A stretch of DNA of 64,000 bases. Source: Bacillus safensis FO-36b. GTDB taxonomy: Bacteria > Bacillota > Bacilli > Bacillales > Bacillaceae. The translations under genes were made by a program, and so were the position numbers. The notes beneath the pieces are model-generated. The model made no database searches. It was given only the letters and a program-made list of their open reading frames with translations, and was not told the DNA's origin. Position 1 is the first letter of the stretch; the number at the start of each line of letters is the position of its first letter. The stretch lies in the NCBI RefSeq assembly GCF_000691165.1, contig NZ_ASJD01000004.1:242434-306433 (forward strand). Direction: 5' to 3'. Shown in pieces: positions 28,908 through 36,967 of this stretch.

Positions 28908-29414
28908 CTATTTTGATTCAGGGAAGACACGTCTAACCGTTTCAGTAAATTCATCGAAAAATCCTGAAATCGGCTCTCCGCTTTTAATACGTTTTCCATA
29001 ACCTTGCATACGATCGACAAAGTCTGGATTAGCAGATACATACACGTTGTCGATTTGTTGATCCGTTGATTTGACTTTGTCTGAAATTTTCTTTTTCAGA
29101 TCGTCCGTCACATCACCGCTTTTATTGCCTTCAAGTACAACGGCAACAAATGCATTTTTTCCTGTGACAAGCACGTTTGCTGTCTTCACTTCAGACATAT
29201 TGGCTACAAGCTCTGACGCCTTATCTGCCACTTTGACCTTCTGAGGTGTTTGAACATCTGGCTGATCCTGTCTCATGTTGTCATTTTTATATGTGACATT
29301 TTCATACTGCCTTTTCATTGTTCCTCTACGCTCATCGCCTTGGTTGTTCATTCCACACCCAGCGGTGATTAATGTTGGCACGAGCAGTAAAGATAGCATC
29401 CATTTCTTATTCAT
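28908..29414 (-). CDS. yhcN: Spore lipoprotein YhcN (YhcN/YlaJ family)
   Basis: 168 residues from ATG 29414 (SD AAAGGAGGG nine bases upstream). A lipoprotein signal peptide ends in LITAGC, so the mature protein is lipid-linked at the new Cys. The domain KVADKASELVANMSEVKTAN ... FVAVVLEG ... IDNVYVSANPDFVDRMQGYG is the YhcN/YlaJ sporulation-lipoprotein fold. B. subtilis YhcN is a forespore protein important for germination or outgrowth. It is divergent from yhcM. Confidence 0.9.
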   Translation of the reverse strand: MNKKWMLSLLLVPTLITAGCGMNNQGDERRGTMKRQYENVTYKNDNMRQDQPDVQTPQKVKVADKASELVANMSEVKTANVLVTGKNAFVAVVLEGNKSGDVTDDLKKKISDKVKSTDQQIDNVYVSANPDFVDRMQGYGKRIKSGEPISGFFDEFTETVRRVFPESK

Positions 29415-29565
29415 CAATTATTCCCTCCTTTTGCTCATAGGTTTTTCATCCAGCCGGCTTTTTATGCACATATCCTCTCTTTCCGCAAAATGAATTCATA
29501 ATTCAGCTGTGATTGGTCATCCTAAACTTGATGAAAGATCATCACGATCAAATGGAGGGATTCGT

Positions 29566-29964
29566 TTGTTTAAAAAAAGAAAAGGTATGAGCACTGGCGC
29601 AATGATCGCAGTATCAACAGCAATCATTGCATTATTCTCCCCGGTTTTACGAAGAAGACTGAAAAGCATGACACAAATGAATATGTCTTCAATGATGAAA
29701 GGCGCAAACCATCAGCACCAAGATTCATCTCGTCATGAGTCCCGCTCACATAAGGAATCAAAAGGAACAGGTGAAGTTGGCCAAATGATCAAGCAGGCAT
29801 TCACAGCTGTCCAGCCAAATCAAACGAACCAGCACCAATCACCATCAAGAACTCATCAGCCAAGAGAATCTTATGCGCAATCTCTTCACATTGATGAAAG
29901 TGTGATGAATGTGATGGATGATGAATCGATCCAGCAAGTCATCAATGACATCGAGCACAAATAA
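29566..29964 (+). CDS. yhcM: YhcM-like protein
   Basis: 132 residues from a TTG start at 29566, chosen because GGAGG lies at standard distance. One hydrophobic segment near the N-terminus (MIAVSTAIIALFSPVL) is preceded by lysines and followed by a long, highly polar His/Gln/Ser-rich region and an acidic C-terminal helix (DESVMNVMDDESIQQVINDI). It may be a membrane-tethered protein with a cytoplasmic or forespore-facing tail. Name assigned by position between yhcN and dgcK. B. subtilis YhcM is a little longer and of unknown function, probably sporulation-linked. Confidence 0.6.
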   Translation: MFKKRKGMSTGAMIAVSTAIIALFSPVLRRRLKSMTQMNMSSMMKGANHQHQDSSRHESRSHKESKGTGEVGQMIKQAFTAVQPNQTNQHQSPSRTHQPRESYAQSLHIDESVMNVMDDESIQQVINDIEHK

Positions 29965-29966
29965 TA

Positions 29967-30000
29967 AAACAGGAGCCTTCATAAAAAGAGGCTCCTGTTT
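29967..30000 (+). terminator. Terminator after yhcM
   Basis: AAACAGGAGCC (29967-29977) pairs with GGCTCCTGTTT (29990-30000), followed by ATT. It overlaps the end of the convergent gene. Confidence 0.8.
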
Positions 30001-30298
30001 ATTCTCCTGAAAAATGTTCTTTGACCATAAGACAAAAGGAAGGTAGAAATGTGATTTCGATTGTTGTGATGAAGTCGTCACGATGCTCTAATATCAGCAA
30101 CAGCTCCTTTTCTTCCTTCCGATCTTTTTTAATCTCTACATGCTGGACTGTTTTAAAATCATATATTCCTAAAACGGATTCGGTCTTTTTTCGAACGACC
30201 TTTAAGGTAAACTCCTGCATAGCAAGCGACATGTTCACAACAAATCGCTCCTCCTGATTCTCGAACCGAAACGTCAAATCTTGATATTCAACCGGCAT
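29999..30298 (-). CDS. Hypothetical protein (99 aa)
   Basis: Soluble, charged, mostly beta-strand pattern (LTFRFENQEERFVVNMSLAM ... TVQHVEIKKDRKEEKEL ... ITTIEITFLPSFCLMV). No known motif recognised. The ATG has only a weak purine stretch upstream (AAAAAGAA). It begins 12 bases after the stop of a possible small ORF (30311-30445), which could couple its translation. Convergent with yhcM across a shared terminator. Confidence 0.5.
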   Translation of the reverse strand: MPVEYQDLTFRFENQEERFVVNMSLAMQEFTLKVVRKKTESVLGIYDFKTVQHVEIKKDRKEEKELLLILEHRDDFITTIEITFLPSFCLMVKEHFSGE

Positions 30299-30310
30299 TT
30301 CTTTTTCAAA

Positions 30311-30445
30311 TCAGGCATCTGGCATTTTTTCAAAAAAAGAAAGCCAGTCCGTTTGATCTGGAAAGCGTTTTCCCCGCATTTTCTTCAATTCCTCATCATT
30401 AAAATTTTTATTAATTATCCTTTTTCCCCTTTTCTTTTGCAACAA
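30311..30445 (-). CDS. Possible small protein (43-44 aa), TTG start
   Basis: Frame with coding character (NFNDEELKKMRGKRFP then DQTDWLSFFEKMPDA) ending at 30311, immediately upstream of the 99-aa gene. Two adjacent TTG codons (30445 and 30442) are possible starts, but no good SD is visible; the basic N-terminal part (QKKRGKRIINK) would be included. It may be a short real gene coupled to the next one, or the decayed front part of it. Confidence 0.35.
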   Translation of the reverse strand: MLQKKRGKRIINKNFNDEELKKMRGKRFPDQTDWLSFFEKMPDA

Positions 30446-30476
30446 ATTTTAGTAATTTTAAAAAGGTGATTCTATT

Positions 30477-31568
30477 TTGCTAAGAGACCTCTTTATTAAT
30501 TTAACAATTCTTGTCACTTTCCATTATTTATTTATGCTTGTGTTTAAAGAGAATTTTCTGAAGAAAGAAGATACCTTGCTCAGGCAAATATGCAAAGGCA
30601 TGCTTTCTGGGTTACTCGGTGTCCTTTTAATGTTCTTCTCTATTAAAACAGGACCAGCGATCATCGATTTAAGACATATTCCCCTTATTTTAACGGCCTT
30701 TTATGGAGGCATCGCCCAAACAATGATTGCAGCTTTTTTTGTGATCATTGGCCGATTATTAATTGAAGCCAACATCGCTTCTTCCATCAATATTTTTTCC
30801 ATGATGTTTATCGCAGCCTCTTCTTTTTTGATTGCAGAGCGTCATATGAATCATGTTGTGAAAATGCTGTTATCCATTACGATTGGTAATGTGGTTGCCA
30901 CAAGCCTGTTCATCTTGATCGTGCATGAGACATCATTTCAGCTGCATTCTACATATTGGATTTTCTCATATATTGCTGGATTGTTTAACTTTTATGTCAT
31001 TGAACATCAAACAAAAGCATATCAGCTGTTAAATTTATATAAATTCCAAGCTCATTATGACTTTTTAACAGGTGTTTTAAATAAACGGAAGTTCGATGAG
31101 GTATTAAGAGAAGCTTTTACTAAGAAGTTGAAGCAGCCTATCCATCAAATGTCCCTTATTTACCTAGACATCGATTACTTCAAAACCATCAATGATCAAT
31201 ATGGGCATCATGAGGGAGATATTGTTTTAAAAGAAATCGGTACAAGGCTGATTAAAAACACAAGAAGCTCTGATTATATTGGTCGGATTGGCGGTGAAGA
31301 ATTCGCTGTCCTTCTACCAAATTGTACAATTGAAAAAACATGGCAGATTGCAGAACGCTTACGAAAAAAAATAGCCGATCAGCCGATTTATTTAAAAAAT
31401 GGTATGTCCATTCACACTACGGTATCAATTGGATGTGCTTATTCTCATGGAACGAGTGCAGACATCAAGCAATTACCAATTATAGCTGACCAGGAGCTCT
31501 ATAAAGCGAAGGAGTCTGGCCGAAATCAAGTGAGCTTTTCAGAGAGAAAAAAAGACCATTTAACATAG
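30477..31568 (+). CDS. dgcK: Membrane diguanylate cyclase DgcK (YhcK)
   Basis: 363 residues from TTG 30477 (AAAAGGTGAT upstream). The N-terminal half has about five to six membrane helices of the 5TM-5TMR/LytS sensory type, with ARHIP-like LRHIPLILTAFYGG. The C-terminal GGDEF domain starts with HYDFLTGVLNKRKF and has the active motif GGEEF at 272-276. An RxxD product-inhibition site (Arg263 to Asp266) stands five residues before it. It should make cyclic di-GMP from two GTP. In B. subtilis DgcK affects motility and exopolysaccharide control. Same neighbours (cspB, yhcM) as in B. subtilis, but the yhcL symporter gene is missing. Confidence 0.92.
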   Translation: MLRDLFINLTILVTFHYLFMLVFKENFLKKEDTLLRQICKGMLSGLLGVLLMFFSIKTGPAIIDLRHIPLILTAFYGGIAQTMIAAFFVIIGRLLIEANIASSINIFSMMFIAASSFLIAERHMNHVVKMLLSITIGNVVATSLFILIVHETSFQLHSTYWIFSYIAGLFNFYVIEHQTKAYQLLNLYKFQAHYDFLTGVLNKRKFDEVLREAFTKKLKQPIHQMSLIYLDIDYFKTINDQYGHHEGDIVLKEIGTRLIKNTRSSDYIGRIGGEEFAVLLPNCTIEKTWQIAERLRKKIADQPIYLKNGMSIHTTVSIGCAYSHGTSADIKQLPIIADQELYKAKESGRNQVSFSERKKDHLT

Positions 31569-31624
31569 GCATTTTCCTCAATTTGTTAGCACTAATTATT
31601 TTTAAAAAAGTTTTCGTATAACAG

Positions 31625-31653
31625 TTGTTTTTTCCCGCAAACACTGGTAAAGT
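31625..31653 (+). promoter_or_regulatory. cspB promoter and long cold-shock leader
   Basis: TTGTTT (31625-31630), 17 bases, TAAAGT (31648-31653). It leaves a leader of roughly 120 bases before the ATG, the length expected for a cold-shock mRNA whose leader structure changes with temperature. Confidence 0.6.
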
Positions 31654-31686
31654 AAAGGTAATTATTTTTGTTCGTATCATCTTTAA

Positions 31687-31980
<294 letters not shown>

Positions 31981-32021
31981 TTTAAGAGCATCTGCTCTTT
32001 TAGCACTTTATAGAGTGAAGG

Positions 32022-32054
32022 AAAACCGCCCGGCTTCTGCCGGCGGTTTTTTTG
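32022..32054 (+). terminator. Terminator after cspB
   Basis: AACCGCCCGGC and GCCGGCGGTT pair around TTCT, followed by a T run. A smaller hairpin AAGAGCA/TGCTCTT lies at 31983-31999. Confidence 0.85.
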
Positions 32055-32061
32055 TGCCATA

Positions 32062-32095
32062 AAAAAAGAGAACCTGTTGAGAGGTTCTCTTTTTT
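32062..32095 (-). terminator. Terminator after yhcC
   Basis: AAAAAAGAGAACCT (32062-32075) pairs perfectly with AGGTTCTCTTTTTT (32082-32095), overlapping the stop of the minus-strand gene; usable in both directions. Confidence 0.85.
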
Positions 32096-32453
32096 ATTTG
32101 TCCTTCTGCTTTAGCTTCTGCAAAGCAGAACGATACATATCATCATTCATTTTTGTCTCTGGTTCTTCTTCTTTGACAGGTGGTTCTGGCTGTTTAAACT
32201 TTTGAAGCGCCTGTCTATAGAAATCGTCGCCAGACGCAGCATCATCCGTTCGAGAAGGCTCTGACGCTTTTTTTTCAACTTCAGGCTCTACAGGTCTCGC
32301 CACAGCTTCTGGCTCGCTATGCGGCACGTCAGGCTGATTGGAGACATCTTCTTTGATCTCTTCCTTATCGGCTGATGCGTGTCTGACATTGAACGCTACT
32401 AATCCAATAATGACTAGAACAGCAGCTACTAATGCTACAATAATCGTCGCCAA
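32094..32453 (-). CDS. yhcC: YhcC-like single-pass membrane protein
   Basis: 119 residues from TTG 32453 (AAGGAGAGGG upstream). An N-terminal membrane helix (2-21) is followed by a disordered Pro/Glu/Lys-rich region and two copies of a short motif, DDFYRQALQKFKQ near 75 and DDMYRSALQKLKQ near 103. Such duplicated amphipathic motifs suggest a binding or oligomerisation role (inference). Named by position after yhcB, as in B. subtilis. Co-transcribed with yhcB; spacing is 13 bases. Confidence 0.6.
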   Translation of the reverse strand: MATIIVALVAAVLVIIGLVAFNVRHASADKEEIKEDVSNQPDVPHSEPEAVARPVEPEVEKKASEPSRTDDAASGDDFYRQALQKFKQPEPPVKEEEPETKMNDDMYRSALQKLKQKDK

Positions 32454-32466
32454 AAGAACCCTCTCC

Positions 32467-32991
32467 TTATCGCTTAAATGATGCAGTGACTGATGCTACA
32501 CGTCTTCCTAGTGCTTTTCCAAGTTCAATGCCTTCAGTCGAAATCAATTCATCTGAATCGATCGGACATGTCACACCAGCTCCATAGTAAGAGCCGTATA
32601 AAGCATTCTCTGGAACATTTCCAGGAAGGCCGACAACAAGCATTCCTTGGTGGAACATTGGTGTAATCAAATTATGCATTGTCATTTCTAAACCGCCGTG
32701 TGTTGTAGCAGTTGTACAGAAAACAGCACCGACTTTATCGATTAGTTTTCCTTCTGCCCATAAGTAGCCGAGACGGTCAATCCATGTCTTTAACCCAGAA
32801 CTAATGGTACCAAAGTGACCAGGGCAGCCCCAAATGATCGCATCCATTTGATCGAGTTTGCGAATGTCTGCATCTTTCACGTGATCAATGAATACTTCAG
32901 CTTGCTCTGTTTCACCTGCGCCTGCTGCAATCGCTTCTGCAAGTGCTTTTGTATGGTCACCTTCACTATCGTATACAACATAAATTTTCAT
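32467..32991 (-). CDS. yhcB: YhcB: WrbA-like flavodoxin-fold NAD(P)H quinone oxidoreductase
   Basis: 174 residues from ATG 32991 (GGAGGG eight bases upstream). Flavodoxin-like fold: [19 protein letters not shown] phosphate loop, [19 protein letters not shown], and the WrbA-type [15 protein letters not shown] segment. It likely binds FMN and reduces quinones or related compounds. It lies downstream of the multidrug transporter yhcA in the same operon, which suggests a joint role in handling toxic electrophiles or quinones (inference). Confidence 0.85.
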   Translation of the reverse strand: MKIYVVYDSEGDHTKALAEAIAAGAGETEQAEVFIDHVKDADIRKLDQMDAIIWGCPGHFGTISSGLKTWIDRLGYLWAEGKLIDKVGAVFCTTATTHGGLEMTMHNLITPMFHQGMLVVGLPGNVPENALYGSYYGAGVTCPIDSDELISTEGIELGKALGRRVASVTASFKR

Positions 32992-33008
32992 GTACGGTCC
33001 CTCCACAC

Positions 33009-34628
33009 TTATCTTGCATCTTGGTTAGCTTCCTTAGGTGCCGGAAGCAGTGATATTTCTTGTTTCTTATGCTGCTGTTCTTTTCGCTTTTTATCCTTAC
33101 GAACATCTCGCAGGAACAAGCTGAGAATGACACCAGCGGCACAGAATAATGTCACCCACATGTAAGCATCGTTGATGCCCATCACGTTTGAATCAACCTG
33201 TGCTTTTGTAAAGAGCTGGGTAGATACATATTTTTGAGCAGCTTCTGCTGTCATGCCCATATGATGCATCACATTCGATACAGCCGCCTGGAATGAATTC
33301 ATAAAGAACGGGTCCGCAGTATTTGTTTGATCCGCCATATTGGAATAATGGAATGTCGTCCGATTCGTATAAATCGTTGTGATCAAACTCGTACCAATGG
33401 AACCACTAATTTGTCTTAATGTATTAGACATCGCTGTACCATGGCTGTTTAAGTGCTGCGGTAATTGGTTCATCCCTGCTGTCATAACCGGCATCATCAA
33501 GAGTGACATACCAAATGCGCGTACTGCATACATGAGCACAATGTGACTATAGGAAGTATCAATGGTCAGCCTCGTAAACTCATACGTCGTGACAACGGTA
33601 ATGAGCATCCCCACAATGGCAAGCGGACGAGGTCCAAATTTATCAAACAAGATCCCTGAAATCGGGGACATAATGAGCATCGCGAGTGCCCCTGGAAGCA
33701 TTAATAGCCCAGATTGCAATGCCGTAAACCCAACGAGGTTTTGCAGATAAATCGGAAGTAAGAACATCCCCGTATATAAAGCAACCGTAATAATGATGTT
33801 AATGACACTTGATAATGAGAAAATGCTGTATTTAAATACGCGGAAATCAAGCATCGGATTATCAACTTTCAACTGTTGGAAAATAAAGAGAATGATCGCA
33901 ATCGCACCAATAATAATCGTAGATAAGACGATCGGATCTGTCCAACCATCACTTCCTGCTTCACTCACACCGTATAGAAGGGAAGCAAAACCGACGATTG
34001 AAAGAATCGCACCAAGACTGTCCAGCTTGATTTTTTTAGGCTCTACAATATTTTTAAACATAAAGAAAGCCGCGATAATGACAATCGCACCGATTGGCAC
34101 AAGTCCATAAAACATAATACGCCAAGAATAATGTTCAATAATGTAACCAGATAATGTTGGTCCTACTGCAGGAGCAAACATCATCGCAAGACCAAAAATC
34201 CCCATTCCTTTCCCTCTGTTTTCCGGAGGGAAAATAAAAAGGATTGTTGTCATAACGAGCGGCTGTAAGATACCGCCGCCGACAGCCTGAATCAAACGGC
34301 CAATAAGCATCGTTGAAAAGTTTGGCGCAATGCCGCAAATAAATGTACCTAGTGTAAACGAGATCATAGCCACTAGGAATAAGCTGCGCTGTCCAAAACG
34401 TGTGATTAAAAACGCAGACAACGGAATCAGCACACCGTTGACAAGCATGTAGCCTGTTGTCAGCCACTGAATCGTCGTTGCACTCACATTAAATTCTGTC
34501 ATTAAATGGGGCATAGCTACGTTCAAAAGCGTTTGGTTTAAAATCGCTACGAACAAACCGGCCATTAAAATGATCAGTAAAGACAAGGAGCCTGTTCCCT
34601 GTTTTGTCGTTGCAGGTTGATTTGCCAT
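33009..34628 (-). CDS. yhcA: YhcA: MFS drug-efflux transporter, DHA2 (EmrB) family
   Basis: 539 residues from ATG 34628, which follows AAAGGAGG; the 11-codon extension lacks a site. Fourteen membrane helices. The DHA2 signs include [20 protein letters not shown] in helix 2, the motif-C type segment [18 protein letters not shown] in helix 5 and a cytoplasmic basic tail. It exports drugs or other lipophilic compounds in exchange for protons. The membrane-fusion partner yhbJ lies 39 bases upstream and the oxidoreductase yhcB downstream, all on one strand. Confidence 0.9.
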   Translation of the reverse strand: MANQPATTKQGTGSLSLLIILMAGLFVAILNQTLLNVAMPHLMTEFNVSATTIQWLTTGYMLVNGVLIPLSAFLITRFGQRSLFLVAMISFTLGTFICGIAPNFSTMLIGRLIQAVGGGILQPLVMTTILFIFPPENRGKGMGIFGLAMMFAPAVGPTLSGYIIEHYSWRIMFYGLVPIGAIVIIAAFFMFKNIVEPKKIKLDSLGAILSIVGFASLLYGVSEAGSDGWTDPIVLSTIIIGAIAIILFIFQQLKVDNPMLDFRVFKYSIFSLSSVINIIITVALYTGMFLLPIYLQNLVGFTALQSGLLMLPGALAMLIMSPISGILFDKFGPRPLAIVGMLITVVTTYEFTRLTIDTSYSHIVLMYAVRAFGMSLLMMPVMTAGMNQLPQHLNSHGTAMSNTLRQISGSIGTSLITTIYTNRTTFHYSNMADQTNTADPFFMNSFQAAVSNVMHHMGMTAEAAQKYVSTQLFTKAQVDSNVMGINDAYMWVTLFCAAGVILSLFLRDVRKDKKRKEQQHKKQEISLLPAPKEANQDAR

Positions 34629-34667
34629 CTCAGACAACCTCCTTTCATATTTTGATATCAATCATCA

Positions 34668-35300
34668 TTAAGATGAAATTTTGACAGAAGCATTCATACC
34701 TGGAAGCACTTTGTCTGATGGATTTTTAATTGAAATTTTCACTGCTACTTTTTGCGTTACTTTTGTATAGTTTCCACTTGAATTAGTTGCTGGCAGCATA
34801 TTGAATGTTGAGTTTGTCGCATAACCAATTTGTTCAACAGTTCCTTCAAATGTTGTATCAGGATCTCCATCTACAACGATGTCGACTTTGTCGCCTTTTT
34901 CAATGTTTTTAATATCTGTTTCCTTAATATTTGCTGTGATGTAAAGCTTGCTTAAATCAATTGTTTCACCAAGAACTGTACCAGGCTGCACTTGTTGATT
35001 GTTTTGTACTTCTTTTTTGACTAATGTGCCATCAGCCACTGCTTTAATGTTTGTTTTTGTTTGTCCTTCAACTTTTGCAACTGTGCTGTCTTTTTCCACT
35101 TCGTCACCTTCGTTGATATCCCAGCCTTTGATTTGTCCAGCTGCTGGTGCTGTAATTTGATACATGTCACCTGTCACTTTTGCCTCATCTGTTTTGACAA
35201 AGTTTGTGCTTTCATAGTAGTAATAAGCACCTCCGGCAATAATGGCAAGAATCACAATAAGGCCAATAATGTTCGTTAGCAATAAACGCCCTCTGTTCAT
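34668..35300 (-). CDS. yhbJ: YhbJ: HlyD/EmrA-type membrane fusion protein
   Basis: 210 residues. An N-terminal membrane anchor (8-28) precedes a split biotinyl-lipoyl-like domain (MYQITAPAAGQIKGWDINEGDEVEKDSTVAKVEGQ) and a beta-barrel domain (GDKVDIVVDGDPDTTFEGTVEQIG). It has almost no coiled-coil hairpin between the lipoyl halves, as in short Gram-positive adaptor proteins. It works with YhcA. In B. subtilis the MarR repressor gene yhbI lies just upstream; here that position is empty. Confidence 0.88.
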   Translation of the reverse strand: MNRGRLLLTNIIGLIVILAIIAGGAYYYYESTNFVKTDEAKVTGDMYQITAPAAGQIKGWDINEGDEVEKDSTVAKVEGQTKTNIKAVADGTLVKKEVQNNQQVQPGTVLGETIDLSKLYITANIKETDIKNIEKGDKVDIVVDGDPDTTFEGTVEQIGYATNSTFNMLPATNSSGNYTKVTQKVAVKISIKNPSDKVLPGMNASVKISS

Positions 35301-35616
35301 GTTTTGTTTCTCCTTTCATGTATAAAAATATAGTGTCATCTGCTTTAGCAAACTTAGAATGCCCATCATCTGACAGAATATGAAACAAGCTCAACACTCT
35401 GTCCTTTTCCCTTCTTCTACTCCCGCCCCTATCATGGTGTGCAGCCCATTTATACTTATTGTTCACTTATGAGCAAAGAGCAGAAAAAGAAGAAAAGACG
35501 ATCGGCATCTTTTTTGAAAAACTTATATTTAACAAGATTAAATATTAATAAATGAAAATTGAAATGTCAAAGAGAAAGTTTTACTTTTTTTTTGGCGATC
35601 CTTTCCTTCTCCACAC
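35301..35616. other. Gene-free stretch upstream of yhbJ
   Basis: No credible gene on either strand. It holds an AT-rich inverted repeat, TTATATTTAA (35523-35532) and TTAAATATTAA (35538-35548), spaced by five bases, that could be a MarR- or TetR-type operator for the yhbJ operon. Confidence 0.4.
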
Positions 35617-35652
35617 AAAAAACCTTTCAGCCCTTATGCTGAAAGGTTTTTT
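35617..35652 (-). terminator. Terminator after yhbH
   Basis: AAAAAACCTTTCAGC (35617-35631) pairs with GCTGAAAGGTTTTTT (35638-35652); loop of six bases; T run on the minus strand. Confidence 0.9.
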
Positions 35653-35664
35653 CAAATGTGCTCG

Positions 35665-36828
35665 TTATGAATGAACTTCTTCCTGCTGAAAAAATTTTTT
35701 TAGTGCGAGAAAAACGTCTGATTTTTGCTTCAAAATATAATGCTTAAATTTCTCATCCTGAATGTGTTTATATGCTGACATTAACGTAGAATGCCGGTTA
35801 TATTGATTGACTTCACCATAGCAGAATAAATTGGCTTTTTTCATGATCTCAGAAACAAGTTTCACACACCGGGCGTTGTCTGAGGTCAAATTGTCACCAT
35901 CAGAAAAATGAAAAGGATAAATATTATATCGCGACGGCGGGTATCGTTCGTCTATGAGCTCTAGTGCCTTTCGATAGACAGACGAGCAAATGGTCCCCCC
36001 GCTCTCACCCCGTGAGAAGAAATGTTCTTCGTCTACCACCTTCGCCTCTGTATGGTGGGCAATAAATTCAATATCGACCGTCTCATACTTTGTCCGTAAG
36101 AAACGTGTCATCCAAAAGAAAAAACTTCTCGCCATATATTTTTCCCAAAGCCCCATACTTCCGCTCGTATCCATCATCGCCAAAACGACAGCTTTCGACT
36201 CTGGTTTGGTCACTTCATTCCACGTTTTATACTTGATATCCTCTGGGTAAATCGGATAAAAGGAAGGACTGCCTGTCATCGCATTTCGTTTAAATGCCGA
36301 CAGCATCGTTCGTTTTTTGTGGATATTTCCTGTTAACCCGGTTTTGCGAATATCGTTAAACTCAATTTGTTCAACAATGATGTCGTCAAGCTCCTTTTGC
36401 TTGAGGTTTGGCAGCTCCAGTTCACGAAACAGTGCTTCCTCGAGATCCATTAATGAGACTTCTGCTTCGTAATAATCCTCACCAGCTTGATCTCCAGCAC
36501 CCTGCCCCTTTCCTTGACCCTGCTTGCTGTCTGAGCCGTCACGCGCAACAACATCGCCAACCTCGCTGTCTCCATCGCCTTGACCCACATGTTTATTTTT
36601 GTCGTAGTTATACCGAATTTTATATTCATCTAATGAACGGATCGGAATTTTCACAACATCTTTTCCATTCGACATGATGATGCTTTCTTCTGTAACAAGA
36701 TCCGGCAAATTATTTTTAATCGCCTCTTTGACTTTTTTCTGATGACGCTGCTGGTCGTCATAGCCTTTTCGATGGAGGGACCAGTCTTCCTGAGACACAA
36801 TAAACTGACTTTTTTCTTGCCGGGACAT
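35665..36828 (-). CDS. yhbH: Sporulation protein YhbH (DUF444 family)
   Basis: 387 residues (B. subtilis 392). DUF444 proteins have a VWA-like fold; the metal-ion site residues are seen in [16 protein letters not shown] and GGTICSSVY. The N-terminal third is charged and includes a Gly/Asp/Gln-rich linker ([18 protein letters not shown]). In many bacteria DUF444, PrkA and SpoVR genes are functionally linked; here prkA is directly upstream. Expression in B. subtilis is in sporulating cells. GAGGAGGGGG precedes the ATG. Confidence 0.92.
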   Translation of the reverse strand: MSRQEKSQFIVSQEDWSLHRKGYDDQQRHQKKVKEAIKNNLPDLVTEESIIMSNGKDVVKIPIRSLDEYKIRYNYDKNKHVGQGDGDSEVGDVVARDGSDSKQGQGKGQGAGDQAGEDYYEAEVSLMDLEEALFRELELPNLKQKELDDIIVEQIEFNDIRKTGLTGNIHKKRTMLSAFKRNAMTGSPSFYPIYPEDIKYKTWNEVTKPESKAVVLAMMDTSGSMGLWEKYMARSFFFWMTRFLRTKYETVDIEFIAHHTEAKVVDEEHFFSRGESGGTICSSVYRKALELIDERYPPSRYNIYPFHFSDGDNLTSDNARCVKLVSEIMKKANLFCYGEVNQYNRHSTLMSAYKHIQDEKFKHYILKQKSDVFLALKKFFQQEEVHS

Positions 36829-36967
36829 CCATCCCCCTCCTCACCTATTTGCACAATTCTTCTAGCCATCGATTCCTTTATCCTATGCTGCTCGTCATCC
36901 AAGTTGACGATCATTTCTAAAAAAGACATTACCGGTGCTGATGCGCCAATAATGCCTCCTTCATTTA

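Noticed and set aside
35212..35466. Minus-strand 84-aa frame upstream of yhbJ, as a possible remnant of the MarR gene
   Set aside because: No helix-turn-helix pattern and it overlaps the start of yhbJ in another frame.
36651..36828. Continuation of the coding-like frame from 36929 into yhbH
   Set aside because: Inside yhbH this frame has unnatural composition; only the part before 36828 deserves attention.
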